Assembly: GCA_001449105.1 (NCBI GenBank)
Contig: LNIY01000128.1
Location: 55,479 to 119,478, forward strand
Reading direction: 5' to 3'
Length of the DNA stretch: 64,000 bases
From: Caulobacter vibrioides
Lineage (GTDB): Bacteria; Pseudomonadota; Alphaproteobacteria; Caulobacterales; Caulobacteraceae
In this document: in pieces, positions 53,470 through 62,089 of the stretch
Layout: each line of letters begins with the position of its first letter
Position numbering within the stretch: position 1 is the first letter of the stretch
The notes under the pieces: model-generated
The model's database searches: none
Told to the model about the DNA's origin: nothing
The model's input: only the letters and a program-made list of their open reading frames with translations
Program-made: the position numbers and the translations under genes

Positions 53470-54276
53470 TCAGCCGCCGGCGAACAGGCGCTCGTCCATG
53501 ATCCAGCTGATAGAGGTCTTGCCGGCGTCCGGTCCGCAAAAGCGCGTCTGCCCCCAATAGATGTGGTCACGATCGGGCGCCTCCCAGACCAGCCTCGCCA
53601 GGCGCATGCGGCGAAAGACCTCCCGCCCGGTCGTCTGCTCGATCAGCGCCTCGCCCTGCTGCGAGAGCGTGAACCCGCCCTCCAGCTTGCGCTCTTCATA
53701 AAGGCTCTTCACGCGATAGGGGGCTGCGGGCGAACCGCTCTGGAACTTGGGATCGACATAGTCGCCGATGCGCTCGACGGCGAGGCAGGAGGCCGCCTTC
53801 CCCCAGAGCTCGCTGTGGCGGCTCCAGCGGCGGGCCACCTGATCGAGCCGGCGGCTGCAATCGTCCGAGACGCTGCGAAGGTTGATGCGATAGACGCCCG
53901 GCGCGGTGATGACCGGCGCGAGCCAGCCGCCCCCGCTTTCGGAGACATGGACCACCGCGTGGCTCGCGCCTGTGCTGCGCAAAGCGCGCGCCACGAACGC
54001 CGGTCCGCCATCGACCGCCAAGCCGGCAGGCGCCGGACGTTCCCCATCCCAGCGATTCTTGAAACCGTCGCGGCAGAGCGCTTCCCACTCGGCCGGGGCC
54101 GGCGGCGCCGAGCGCGAGGTCGTCAGGCCCTTCGCCGCTGTCGCCGAAAAGGTCGCCGGATCGACCCAGCGATTGGTCGGGCCGTCGACGCACCCCGCAA
54201 GACCGAGCGCCGACAGCAGGACAGCAGGCAGTGCGGACAAAGCCCGGCGGGCCGCGGCAGGAAACGCTCGGGTCAC
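53470..54276 (-). CDS. Lipoprotein of unknown function
   Basis: The 268-residue precursor has a lipobox (LPAVLLSALGLAGC). No domain was recognised. Cysteines at EALCRDGF, SDDCSRR, ASCLAVE and RFCGPD suggest disulphides in the periplasm. It stops seven bases from the convergent AEC gene. Confidence 0.72.
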   Translation of the reverse strand: MTRAFPAAARRALSALPAVLLSALGLAGCVDGPTNRWVDPATFSATAAKGLTTSRSAPPAPAEWEALCRDGFKNRWDGERPAPAGLAVDGGPAFVARALRSTGASHAVVHVSESGGGWLAPVITAPGVYRINLRSVSDDCSRRLDQVARRWSRHSELWGKAASCLAVERIGDYVDPKFQSGSPAAPYRVKSLYEERKLEGGFTLSQQGEALIEQTTGREVFRRMRLARLVWEAPDRDHIYWGQTRFCGPDAGKTSISWIMDERLFAGG

Positions 54277-54315
54277 TGTGTGGGCCTCAAAGCTGCGCCA
54301 TTGACGGGCGCGACC

Positions 54316-57300
54316 CTAGGTAGTTCCGCGCCCCCTGTCCACGCTCTCGCCGCCCCGCTTGCGCCCCAGCCGCGCGAACCACGGCTGGGTCGGATAGGCG
54401 ATCGAGCCGGCGACGCTGAGCGCGATGCTCGTGCCCTTGCCCGAGGCGCTCTCGATGGCCAGCTGGGCGCCCATCTTGCCGGCCCGCTCGTGCATGCCGA
54501 TCAGGCCGTAATGGCCCTCGCGGCTCGCCCAGGCCATGCGGTTGGCGCCGATGCCGACCCCGTCGTCACGGATCGTCACCTGCAGCTGGCGCACGCCGTA
54601 CGCGACCTTGACCAGCACCTGGCTCGCCTTGGCGTGGCGAGCGGCGTTGAACAGCGCCTCGCCGGCGATGCGGACGATCTCCTCCTGCACCAGCGGCTGC
54701 ACCGGGCGCGGCGCGCCTTCCGACACCAGCTCGACCTTCACGCCGGTCTCGAACGGCTGCTCGGCCATCAGCTCGCGCAGAACAAGGTCGAGCCGCCGCA
54801 CCTCGGCCCCGCGCAGGTCGCGCACCCGGTCGCGGCCCTCCACCAGCATCTGGTCGGCGCGGTCCAGGGCCTGGTTGATCACCTCCCGGGCCGGCAGGTC
54901 GTCGGGGATCTGGTAGGCCACCGACTGGAAGCGCATGATCAGGCCCTGCACGCTCTGCAACAGGGTGTCGTGCAGCTCGCGGGCGATGCGCTCGCGCTCG
55001 GCGGCGCGCTGCTCCAGGCGGTCCTTGATCTGGGCCGACACCCGCCGCAGCCGCAGGGCGTAGACGCCCCACAGCGCCAGGGCCACGGCCAGCACACAGG
55101 CGGCGCGGAACCACCAGGTCTCCACCAGGGTCGGCGGGATCTCGACGGTCAGGGTCGCGCCCTGCTCGTTCCAGACGCCGTCGCTGTTGGCCGCCTTGAC
55201 GCGGAAATGGAAGGTGCCCGGATGCAGGTCGTCATAGATGACCTCGCGCCGGTCGCCGGCGTCGATCCAGTCCCGGTCGACGCCCTCCAGCCGGTACTGG
55301 AAGCGCACGCGGTCGGGGGCGGGGAAGCTCAGCGCCGTGTAGTGGATGCGCAGGCCGCGCGTGCCGGCCGGCAGGCGCAGGGCGGCCGGATCGCGGAAGC
55401 GCTGGTCGCCCACCGTCACCGAGCGGATCGCCACCGGCGGCGGCAGGGTATTGACGGTCAGGCGGGCGGGATCGACGACCACGACGTTGCGGCGGGTCAG
55501 GATCCAGATGCGGCCGTCGCCGCCGGCGGCGATCTGCTGGCCGGGCGACTTCTGCACGAAGCTGTTGAGGCCGTCGCGGAAGTCGAACACCCGGCGCGGC
55601 AGCGGCGCGCCCGGCCTGTCCAGCGCGCGGTCGAGGTCGGCCGAGCGCATGCGCACCACGCCCGCGTCGCCGATGGTCCAGGTGTCTCCGGCCGGGGTCT
55701 GGACCAGGCCGTTGACCGAGGCCAGCCACGGGTAGCGTTCGGCGTCGAGGCCGGCGACCGCGCCCCCGCGCAGCCGCGCGAAGCCCTGGCCGCCGCTGAG
55801 ATAGAGCGCCTCCCGGCCCGGCAGCAGGCCCTCGATCTCGCCGACGGCGAAGCGCGCCTTGTGGATCGGCTCGAACGGCGGACGACCCGGCAGCGCCGGG
55901 GCGTTGCGGAACAGGATCGCCGCCCGGCCGTCGGGCTGGCGGGCGGCGTTGGAGGCGATGCCCTGGCCGCCGGACCAGCGGTTCCACGCCCCGCCCTCGC
56001 GCCAGTAGAGGCCCTTGTCCAGCGCCGCCATCCACAGGCGGCCGTCCTCGTCCTCGGCGCAGCCGTAGGCGCTGGCCTCGGCCGGCTTGGAAAAGGTTTC
56101 GACCTTGCCGGCCCGCACCCGCAGCACCGTGTCGCGCAGGGTCACCCAGACGGCGTCGCCCGCCGCCGCGCACAGCGAACCGGCCGACCAGTCCGTCCGC
56201 AGCACCGGCCTGGGCGCCCGCCCCGGGGCGATGGCGTAGAGGGTGTGGGCATCAGCCACCCAGACCGAGCCGTCGGCCGTGGCGGTCATCCGGTAGCCGC
56301 GCGCGGAGTTGGGCGGGATGGCCTGTTCCACCGTCACCGCCGCCGGCCGCATCATGTCCAGGCCAAGCTCGGTGCCGAACCAGACATTGCCCTCGCGGTC
56401 CTCGAACACGGCGTGGGTCTGATCGGAGGTCAGGCCGTGCACGGCCTTGTAGGACTGGATGCGCAGGGCGCCCGCGTCGGCCTGCCTGGCCGCCACGCCT
56501 GGCGCGGGAATGTGGACGACGCCGTCGGTCCAGGTGGCGCCCCACAGGTCGCCCTTGCGGTCGAACAGGATGCGCGAGGCGCCCACCTCGTCGCGGCGCG
56601 GATAGGCCCGGGTCAGGGACGAGGCGGCCGGGGCCTCGCCGCGCAGCAGCCGGGTGCTGGCGGTGTCCGACACCCACAGGCGTCCCAGCGCGTCCTCGGC
56701 CAGGCTGGCGCGGCGCGCGACCTTGGCCCCGGTCGGCGAGAAGCGCGTCTCGCCCGGCGCGCGGCGCAGCACCGTGTCGGTCAGCACCAGCCACTGCACG
56801 CCCTCGCGGTCGAAGAAGACCTGCCAGACCTCCTGCTCGGGCAGGCCCGCCTCGGGCCCGAACTCGCGCCAGCGGCCGTCATGCCAGCGGGCCAGGGTGG
56901 CCCGCTTGCGGCCGCCCCGGGCGACCCAGATCCCGCCCTCGCGATCCTCGGCCAGGCTGGTGACCTCGCGCGAGGGGTTGGGCATGCGGGCGTCCACCAG
57001 CCGGCCGTCGCGATAGACCACGACGCCGCCGCCGCGGCCAAGGCCCGCCCACAGCGCTCCCGAGCGCGCGCCCAGCACCTGCGAGACGTTCAGCCGTCCG
57101 GGCTTGGGTCCGTCGCGCTGGATCGGCTCGAAGGCCACGCCGTCGAAGCGGAACAGGCCGTCGACGCTGCCGATCCACAGATAGCCGTCCTTGGACTGGC
57201 CGATGGTGTTGACCCGGCTGGGCGCCCCGCCCTCGATCGACCAGCTGACGCGCTTGTACTCGGCCAGGGGCTCGAGCGCCGGCGCGGCCAGGGCGACCGT

Positions 57301-57363
57301 CGCCAGGCCCAGGGCGAGCGCCGCGCCCGCCAGTCCGATACGGAGCCCCCCTGCCCGGCTCAA
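54316..57363 (-). CDS. Two-component propeller sensor histidine kinase (HisKA_3)
   Basis: The 1015-residue protein begins at a TTG whose TTGA overlaps the response-regulator stop. A signal-like helix (LRIGLAGAALALGLATVALA) is followed by a periplasmic seven-bladed propeller of Reg_prop repeats (DGYLWIGSVDGLFRFDG, REGNVWFGTELGL and others), a Y_Y_Y domain (LRIHYTALSFPAPDRVRFQY), a transmembrane helix, the HisKA_3 box REL(H)DTLLQSVQGLIM and an ATPase domain. Such kinases sense glycans or related ligands and signal to NarL-type regulators. Confidence 0.88.
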   Translation of the reverse strand: MSRAGGLRIGLAGAALALGLATVALAAPALEPLAEYKRVSWSIEGGAPSRVNTIGQSKDGYLWIGSVDGLFRFDGVAFEPIQRDGPKPGRLNVSQVLGARSGALWAGLGRGGGVVVYRDGRLVDARMPNPSREVTSLAEDREGGIWVARGGRKRATLARWHDGRWREFGPEAGLPEQEVWQVFFDREGVQWLVLTDTVLRRAPGETRFSPTGAKVARRASLAEDALGRLWVSDTASTRLLRGEAPAASSLTRAYPRRDEVGASRILFDRKGDLWGATWTDGVVHIPAPGVAARQADAGALRIQSYKAVHGLTSDQTHAVFEDREGNVWFGTELGLDMMRPAAVTVEQAIPPNSARGYRMTATADGSVWVADAHTLYAIAPGRAPRPVLRTDWSAGSLCAAAGDAVWVTLRDTVLRVRAGKVETFSKPAEASAYGCAEDEDGRLWMAALDKGLYWREGGAWNRWSGGQGIASNAARQPDGRAAILFRNAPALPGRPPFEPIHKARFAVGEIEGLLPGREALYLSGGQGFARLRGGAVAGLDAERYPWLASVNGLVQTPAGDTWTIGDAGVVRMRSADLDRALDRPGAPLPRRVFDFRDGLNSFVQKSPGQQIAAGGDGRIWILTRRNVVVVDPARLTVNTLPPPVAIRSVTVGDQRFRDPAALRLPAGTRGLRIHYTALSFPAPDRVRFQYRLEGVDRDWIDAGDRREVIYDDLHPGTFHFRVKAANSDGVWNEQGATLTVEIPPTLVETWWFRAACVLAVALALWGVYALRLRRVSAQIKDRLEQRAAERERIARELHDTLLQSVQGLIMRFQSVAYQIPDDLPAREVINQALDRADQMLVEGRDRVRDLRGAEVRRLDLVLRELMAEQPFETGVKVELVSEGAPRPVQPLVQEEIVRIAGEALFNAARHAKASQVLVKVAYGVRQLQVTIRDDGVGIGANRMAWASREGHYGLIGMHERAGKMGAQLAIESASGKGTSIALSVAGSIAYPTQPWFARLGRKRGGESVDRGRGTT

Positions 57364-58010
57364 AGGTCGATGATGCCGCGCTTGGCGGCGACGGTCACCG
57401 CGTGGGTCCGGTCGTTCACGTAGAGCTTGGCGAAGATGCCCTTGATGTTCGACTTGATGGTGTCTTCCGACAGATTCAGCTCGCGGGCGATGTGCTTGTT
57501 GGAATTGCCGTTGGCGATCAGCTGCAGGACGGTGATCTCGCGCGCGTTCAGCGGCTCGTCGATGGCGTGGATGGCGATGCGCTCGGCCACCTCGGCCTGC
57601 AGGTGGCGGCGGCCGGCGTGCACGCCGCGGATGGCGTCCAGCAGATCGCGGCGCAGGCTGCTCTTCAGCAGATAGCCGGCCGCTCCGGCCCGCAGGGCGT
57701 GCAGGGCCTGGGCGTCGCCGGTGAAGGTGGTCAGCACGATGATCCGCGCCTCGGGATGCGCGCGGCGGATGGTCTCGATGGCCACCACGCCGTTGCCGGG
57801 CATCTGCAGATCCATCAGCGTGATGTCGGGGCGCAGCCGCTCCCAGCCGGCGATGGCCTCGTCGCCGGTGGCCGCCTCGCCGACCACCACCATGTCGGAC
57901 TGGGTCTCGAGCACCGCGATCACCCCCTCGCGCAGCATGGGGTGGTCGTCGGCGATCAGCACGCGGATACGGTCGTCGCCGGCCTCGACGCTGGCGGGGT
58001 GTTCGTTCAT
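57360..58010 (-). CDS. NarL/FixJ-family response regulator
   Basis: The 216-residue protein has a receiver with acidic pair D21/D22, phospho-acceptor D67 (ITLMDLQMPG), Thr in LTTFTGDA and Lys in YLLKSSL, then a LuxR-type HTH (LNAREITVLQLIANGNSNKH). It overlaps the kinase gene by four bases and is its partner. The target genes are unknown. Confidence 0.95.
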   Translation of the reverse strand: MNEHPASVEAGDDRIRVLIADDHPMLREGVIAVLETQSDMVVVGEAATGDEAIAGWERLRPDITLMDLQMPGNGVVAIETIRRAHPEARIIVLTTFTGDAQALHALRAGAAGYLLKSSLRRDLLDAIRGVHAGRRHLQAEVAERIAIHAIDEPLNAREITVLQLIANGNSNKHIARELNLSEDTIKSNIKGIFAKLYVNDRTHAVTVAAKRGIIDL

Positions 58011-58101
58011 TCGGCGACGTCCGGGGACCGGTCCTTGCGCATGGGACTCGTACAGTTGGCGGGTTTGGCCAACCGCGACCATACACGAAAGCGGCGCACG
58101 A

Positions 58102-58920
58102 TTACCCTTTCGGGGCTTGACCCGGAAGCGCCGCCCGGAGCGGCGGCGAGGCCGCCCGCCCGTTGGCCAGCGCCCAGTCGAGGGCGAAGTCGGCCACATC
58201 CTCCCAGCCCGGCTCGTTGCACAGCCAGTGCGAGCGGCGCGAGAAGCATTGCAGGTCTGTGCGCGAGGCGGCCCGACGCTGGTGGCGGGCGGCGGCCGCG
58301 ACCATGGCCGGCGGGGCCATGCGGTCCTCATCGCCGGCGATCAGCAGCAGCGGCGGACGCCGCCGGGCCGCCCTGGCCGCGCCGCCTCCCGGACCCAGCA
58401 GGGCCTGGCGCACCACCCGCGCCGGGGCGGGGACCACATGCTCGGCATAGGCCGAGATGCGCTCGTCGACCGGCAGGCTCTGGGCGAACAGGGCCGCGAA
58501 ACCGTGGGGCGACAGCGGCGCGGCGCCGCTCCAGCGCGTCAGCAGCCGCCGCAGCGCCCAGGCCGCGCGCGGCCGGGCCAGCAGGCCCAGCGGCGGAGTC
58601 GAGGCGATGGCCACGCCGCAGGCGCCGCAGCCGCCGTCCAGCAGCCGCTGCACGATCAGTCCGCCCAGGCCGTGGCCGATCAGGATCGGCGGCTCGACCA
58701 GGGCCACCGCGTGGGCGGCGTAGGCGTCGACCACCTCGTCCAGGGTCAGCCGGCCCAGGGCGCGCGGCGACAGGCGACGCAGGTCCTCCACCGGCGCGTC
58801 CAGCAGCGGCCAGGCCGGCGCGACCACCGTCAGCCCCTGGGCCTCGTAGCGGGCCTTGAAGCGGTCCCAGGCGCGCGGCGTCAGCCAGGCGCCGTGGATC
58901 AGCATGACGGCGGCGGTCAC
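58102..58920 (-). CDS. Alpha/beta-hydrolase-fold protein lacking the nucleophile serine
   Basis: The 272-residue protein follows the alpha/beta hydrolase outline: IHGAWLTPRAWD (oxyanion hole), LIGHGLGGLIVQ (nucleophile elbow, about 80-91), LIAGDEDRMAPP and FSRRSHWLCNEPGW. At the elbow, the usual GHSxGG reads GHGLGG, so position 84 is Gly (codon GGC) rather than Ser, while the acid and His of the triad are present. It starts with GTG 17 bases after the AraC gene and probably shares its transcript. Activity is doubtful. Confidence 0.82.
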   Translation of the reverse strand: MTAAVMLIHGAWLTPRAWDRFKARYEAQGLTVVAPAWPLLDAPVEDLRRLSPRALGRLTLDEVVDAYAAHAVALVEPPILIGHGLGGLIVQRLLDGGCGACGVAIASTPPLGLLARPRAAWALRRLLTRWSGAAPLSPHGFAALFAQSLPVDERISAYAEHVVPAPARVVRQALLGPGGGAARAARRRPPLLLIAGDEDRMAPPAMVAAAARHQRRAASRTDLQCFSRRSHWLCNEPGWEDVADFALDWALANGRAASPPLRAALPGQAPKG

Positions 58921-58937
58921 GGGTCCTGTCTCTCCGC

Positions 58938-59534
58938 TCAGCCGACGGCGGCCACGGGCCAGTCGGCCTCGATTTCGACGGCCTCGGACGCGCCGCCGCG
59001 CAACCGGCGCCAGACGCTGGGCGACAGCCCCTCGAAGCGGCGGAACATGCGGCAGAAGTGGGCCTGGTCCGACAGGCCGCAGGCCAGGGCGATGGCGGCC
59101 AGCGAGTCGCCGCTCTCCAGCATCATGGTCCTGGAGCGGGCGATGCGGCGGCGGTTCACATAGGCCTTGGGCGCGTCGCCGAAGCTGATGCGGAAGGCGC
59201 GCGAGAAGTGGCTGGGGCTGAGGCGGGCCTCCGCGGCCATCTCGGCGCTGGAGATGCGGCCAGTCAGGCGGGCCTCGACCAGGGCCTTGATCCGCAGCAC
59301 CTGCCAGGGCGCCAGGCCCCCGCGCTGCATGACCGGGGCGGCGAAGGCCTTGGGCTCCTGCGCGACCGCGTCGATCTGGGGCAGCAGGCGCACCGCCACG
59401 GCGATGCAGCGCTCGGCGTCGGCCGGGTCGGTGGCCAGGGCGTGACGGGCCTGCATCAGCAGCAGGCGGATCTGGTCACGGGCGGGTTCGGAAGCCGGTA
59501 CGGGAACGCGTGTCGACACTGTCTGGGCTTGCAT
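58938..59534 (-). CDS. AraC-family transcriptional regulator
   Basis: The 198-residue protein has a C-terminal double HTH of AraC type (MAAEARLSPSHFSRAFRISF and IALACGLSDQAHFCRMFRRF, about 110-185), and an N-terminal segment of about 100 residues without a cupin, so the ligand-binding part is small or absent. Two CGGGTGAA direct repeats (59626 and 59649) lie upstream of its gene and may be its operator. It is transcribed ahead of the hydrolase-like gene. Confidence 0.9.
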   Translation of the reverse strand: MQAQTVSTRVPVPASEPARDQIRLLLMQARHALATDPADAERCIAVAVRLLPQIDAVAQEPKAFAAPVMQRGGLAPWQVLRIKALVEARLTGRISSAEMAAEARLSPSHFSRAFRISFGDAPKAYVNRRRIARSRTMMLESGDSLAAIALACGLSDQAHFCRMFRRFEGLSPSVWRRLRGGASEAVEIEADWPVAAVG

Positions 59535-59625
59535 CGTCGCTCTCTTCGGCTGGTCTCGGACGCGCCGCCGGGAAGACGGCGCGCCCTGAAACTCGGCCAA
59601 AGGGACCCCGGCCGCCATTCCCGCC

Positions 59626-59656
59626 CGGGTGAACCTCGCCTACCCAGGCGGGTGAA
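59626..59656. promoter_or_regulatory. Candidate AraC-regulator site: CGGGTGAA direct repeats
   Basis: CGGGTGAA occurs at 59626-59633 and 59649-59656, 23 bp apart, with a reversed CACCCG at 59665-59670. This region lies upstream of the AraC-type gene. Spacing of about two helical turns suits AraC proteins; function is inferred. Confidence 0.3.
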
Positions 59657-59688
59657 GCGCGGCCCACCCGATTGGGAACGCTACCGTC

Positions 59689-60366
59689 TCAGCCGCGCTG
59701 GCTGCGGGCCTCGGCCGAGAACAGCGACAGGAAGGCCAGCACGGCCGACAGCGAGAACGCCCACGTCCCGCCGAACGCGAAAGCCAGGGCGCCCAGGCCG
59801 CAGCCCGCCGCGAACAGGCCGACGGCCGCCGACAGCTTCTTGATTCGCGCCACCGAGGCCGCCCGGTCCGGACCGCCGCCCCGGATCAGCTCGGCGACGT
59901 CCAGCATGATCTGGGTGGTCGAGCCGGTCATCAGGGTGGTCGGCGGAGCGGTCGGGATATGCACCCGGTGGGCGGCGTTCTGGATGGCCATGGCGCAGAC
60001 GAACAGCACCGCCACCAGGATCAGCTGCCAGCTGTCGCCCTTGGCGAACGGCGCCAGCACGACGGCCGCGACCGAGCCGGCGATCAGCAGTACGGTCTTG
60101 ACCGCCAGCATGATCCGCAAGGTCGGCAGGTTGGCCGCCGCCAGCTTGAAGGTCACCAGCCGGCTGATCACCACGGCGGCGCAGAACACCGGCAGCACCA
60201 GGAGCTTGGCCACCGCCCCGTCCGCGCCGTGGATCATCGCCGCGCCGAAGGTGACGAAGTTGCCCGTCACGTGGGCGACGAACACGCCCTGCAGCGCCAG
60301 GAAGCCGACCGTGTCGAGATACCCGCCGTTGAAGCTCATCAGTTGGGAAAGGCTCGGGAATCTCAT
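59689..60366 (-). CDS. DUF1275/YoaK-family membrane protein
   Basis: The 225-residue protein has about six transmembrane helices and the DUF1275 start FNGGYLDTVGFLALQGVFVAHVTGN, plus TGSTTQIMLDVAELI. The family is annotated as putative membrane transporters of unknown substrate. It is the last gene of the amidohydrolase operon, and its ATG is two bases after the porin stop; an in-frame ATG at 60375 is an alternative. The C-terminal end is basic (RSQRG). Confidence 0.88.
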   Translation of the reverse strand: MRFPSLSQLMSFNGGYLDTVGFLALQGVFVAHVTGNFVTFGAAMIHGADGAVAKLLVLPVFCAAVVISRLVTFKLAAANLPTLRIMLAVKTVLLIAGSVAAVVLAPFAKGDSWQLILVAVLFVCAMAIQNAAHRVHIPTAPPTTLMTGSTTQIMLDVAELIRGGGPDRAASVARIKKLSAAVGLFAAGCGLGALAFAFGGTWAFSLSAVLAFLSLFSAEARSQRG

Positions 60367-60368
60367 GG

Positions 60369-61670
60369 TCACCATCCGTACTTGAGCTCGACGCCGAGAT
60401 AGTCGCTGTCGTCCCGGCCCGAAGCGCGCAGGGCGCTCCCGGCCTCGTAGTGGACGGCTTCGATGGTCCCGGTCAGGCTCGGGTTGAAAGCATAGTCCGC
60501 CCGCAGGTGGGCGTAGGCCCCGGTCCAGCGTCCGCCGCGCCCGGCCGTGCCGGACAGGGGGATGAAGGGCTGGGCGTAGATCGCGTCAGTCGTCTCGCGG
60601 CGCCATTGACCGGCGACGGCGGCGGTGACCGCCAGCCCCTTGACCGGCGTCACCGTCACCGACGGCTTGACGTGCACGAGGTTGGCGTAGCCGGTGTAGG
60701 CCGCGCGGGTGAAGTAGGCGGCGTTGGGATAGAGCGGGTCGAACGTGCCCACCCGCCCGTCGCCGGACCGATCGTCGCCGCTGGCCGTGTCGACCTGGAA
60801 GCCCAGGCGCGGCTTCCAGGAGACGGCCTTCAGCGTCCAGCCGATCCGGCCGCCAGCCGCCCAGGCGCGAGCCCGGCTGGCGCCGACGTCGCCGCGCTGG
60901 ACCATGGCCTCCAGGTCCCAGTCCAGCGCCCCGGCCGCGCCGAGATAGCGCAGGTCGTAGGCCTGGCGGTCCTCCTCGCCGACCGCGTCGACATAGCGGG
61001 CGGTCGAGCGGGCGAACCGGGCGGCGTAGGCCGACACAGACCCGCCGGGCGCGCGGCGCTCGACCCGCACGAGGTCGAGCCGCACGTTGCCGCTGGACGT
61101 ATCGTCGAAGGCCTCGCCGTCGTGATACTGCACCGGCTGGCTGACGAAGCCCGCCAGCTTCCAATCGCCGCGCGACCAGTCGGCCCATAGCGCGTCGAAC
61201 GACTGGCGCACGCCGGGACCGTCGCGGGCCGACAGGAACCGCTGCTGGTCGATCGGGAAGTCCTGGCGACCGACGCGCACATTGGCCTTGCCGCCCCAGA
61301 CTTCGGTTTCATGGCCGACGAAGGCCAGGCGCAGGTCCAGGCGGTTCTGGTCGGCCGGACCGATGTCGCGACGACCGAAGGCGCGCACGTCCTCCAACTG
61401 GACGAAGCCCTGCCAGCCGCCCTTGCGGGCGTCGGCATGGACCTGCAGGCGCTGCGACAGACTGGTGTCCGACGGCTCGCCGCCGAAGCTGGCCGCATCG
61501 CCCGTCTCGATCCGCTCGCGCAGGGTAAGACCGAGGGTCAGCGATGTATCCGGCCTCTCTTCCTGCCAGCGGTTGACCTTGATCGCGGGGCGCTCGGCCG
61601 CTAGGGCCCCCCTTGTCTCGAGGATAGGGACCGCGACGAGAACGAGCGCCGCGGCCGCCAGCGTCCTCAT
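60369..61670 (-). CDS. Alginate-export/porin-type outer-membrane protein
   Basis: The 433-residue precursor has a signal peptide (MRTLAAAALVLVAVPILETRGALAA) and alternating strands of an outer-membrane barrel: TLGLTLRERIETGDAASFGG, QLEDVRAFGRRDIGPADQN and GRQDFPIDQQRFLSARDG, the Alginate_exp family. The last residue is an aromatic Trp (LGVELKYGW). It may let the substrate of the amidohydrolase across the outer membrane. The ATG overlaps the DoxX stop (ATGA). Confidence 0.87.
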   Translation of the reverse strand: MRTLAAAALVLVAVPILETRGALAAERPAIKVNRWQEERPDTSLTLGLTLRERIETGDAASFGGEPSDTSLSQRLQVHADARKGGWQGFVQLEDVRAFGRRDIGPADQNRLDLRLAFVGHETEVWGGKANVRVGRQDFPIDQQRFLSARDGPGVRQSFDALWADWSRGDWKLAGFVSQPVQYHDGEAFDDTSSGNVRLDLVRVERRAPGGSVSAYAARFARSTARYVDAVGEEDRQAYDLRYLGAAGALDWDLEAMVQRGDVGASRARAWAAGGRIGWTLKAVSWKPRLGFQVDTASGDDRSGDGRVGTFDPLYPNAAYFTRAAYTGYANLVHVKPSVTVTPVKGLAVTAAVAGQWRRETTDAIYAQPFIPLSGTAGRGGRWTGAYAHLRADYAFNPSLTGTIEAVHYEAGSALRASGRDDSDYLGVELKYGW

Positions 61671-62089
61671 GACCTGTCTCGCGATTGCAGGTCGTGCCAG
61701 GCGACCAGCACGAAGCCGCCCACCAGGCCCAGGTGCTCGAAGAAGCTGTTGGTCGCGCCGAAGCGTTCGGGCGGGCCCATCTCCCAGAAGCGGTTGGCCA
61801 TGAAGGTGGCCCCCAGGGTGAAGGCCGCCAGGGCCAGCGCCCCCAGCCAGCGCAGCCGGCCGGTCAGGATCATCAGCGAGGCGACCAGCTCCAGCACGAT
61901 CACCAGCACCGCGAACGGCGCGGCGGGCGACAGGCCGAAATGGGTCATCTCGGCCAGGGCGCCGGGGAAGTCGAAGGCCTTGGTCAGGCCGCCCTGGATG
62001 TAGGCGGCGCACAGGCCCAGCAGGGCGATCCAGCGCACCGCCGGCGCGAGGAAGGCCCCGCGCAGGCGGTTGTCGAGCGAGGCGTTCAT
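61667..62089 (-). CDS. DoxX-family membrane protein
   Basis: The 140-residue protein has four hydrophobic helices with AAYIQGGLTKAFDFPGALAE and LVASLMILTGRLRWLGALAL, as in DoxX-like proteins; SNFLEHLGLVGG-like stretch follows. DoxX proteins associate with redox or thiosulphate functions in some bacteria, but no activity is certain here. It overlaps both neighbours by four bases (ATGA). Confidence 0.88.
   Translation of the reverse strand: MNASLDNRLRGAFLAPAVRWIALLGLCAAYIQGGLTKAFDFPGALAEMTHFGLSPAAPFAVLVIVLELVASLMILTGRLRWLGALALAAFTLGATFMANRFWEMGPPERFGATNSFFEHLGLVGGFVLVAWHDLQSRDRS

Noticed and set aside
53563..57423. A very long open frame (more than 1200 codons) on the plus strand across the propeller kinase
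   Set aside because: Such long antisense frames are normal in very GC-rich DNA. The minus strand here encodes clear Reg_prop and HisKA_3 domains, while the plus translation is low-complexity Arg/Gly/His/Gln with no domain.
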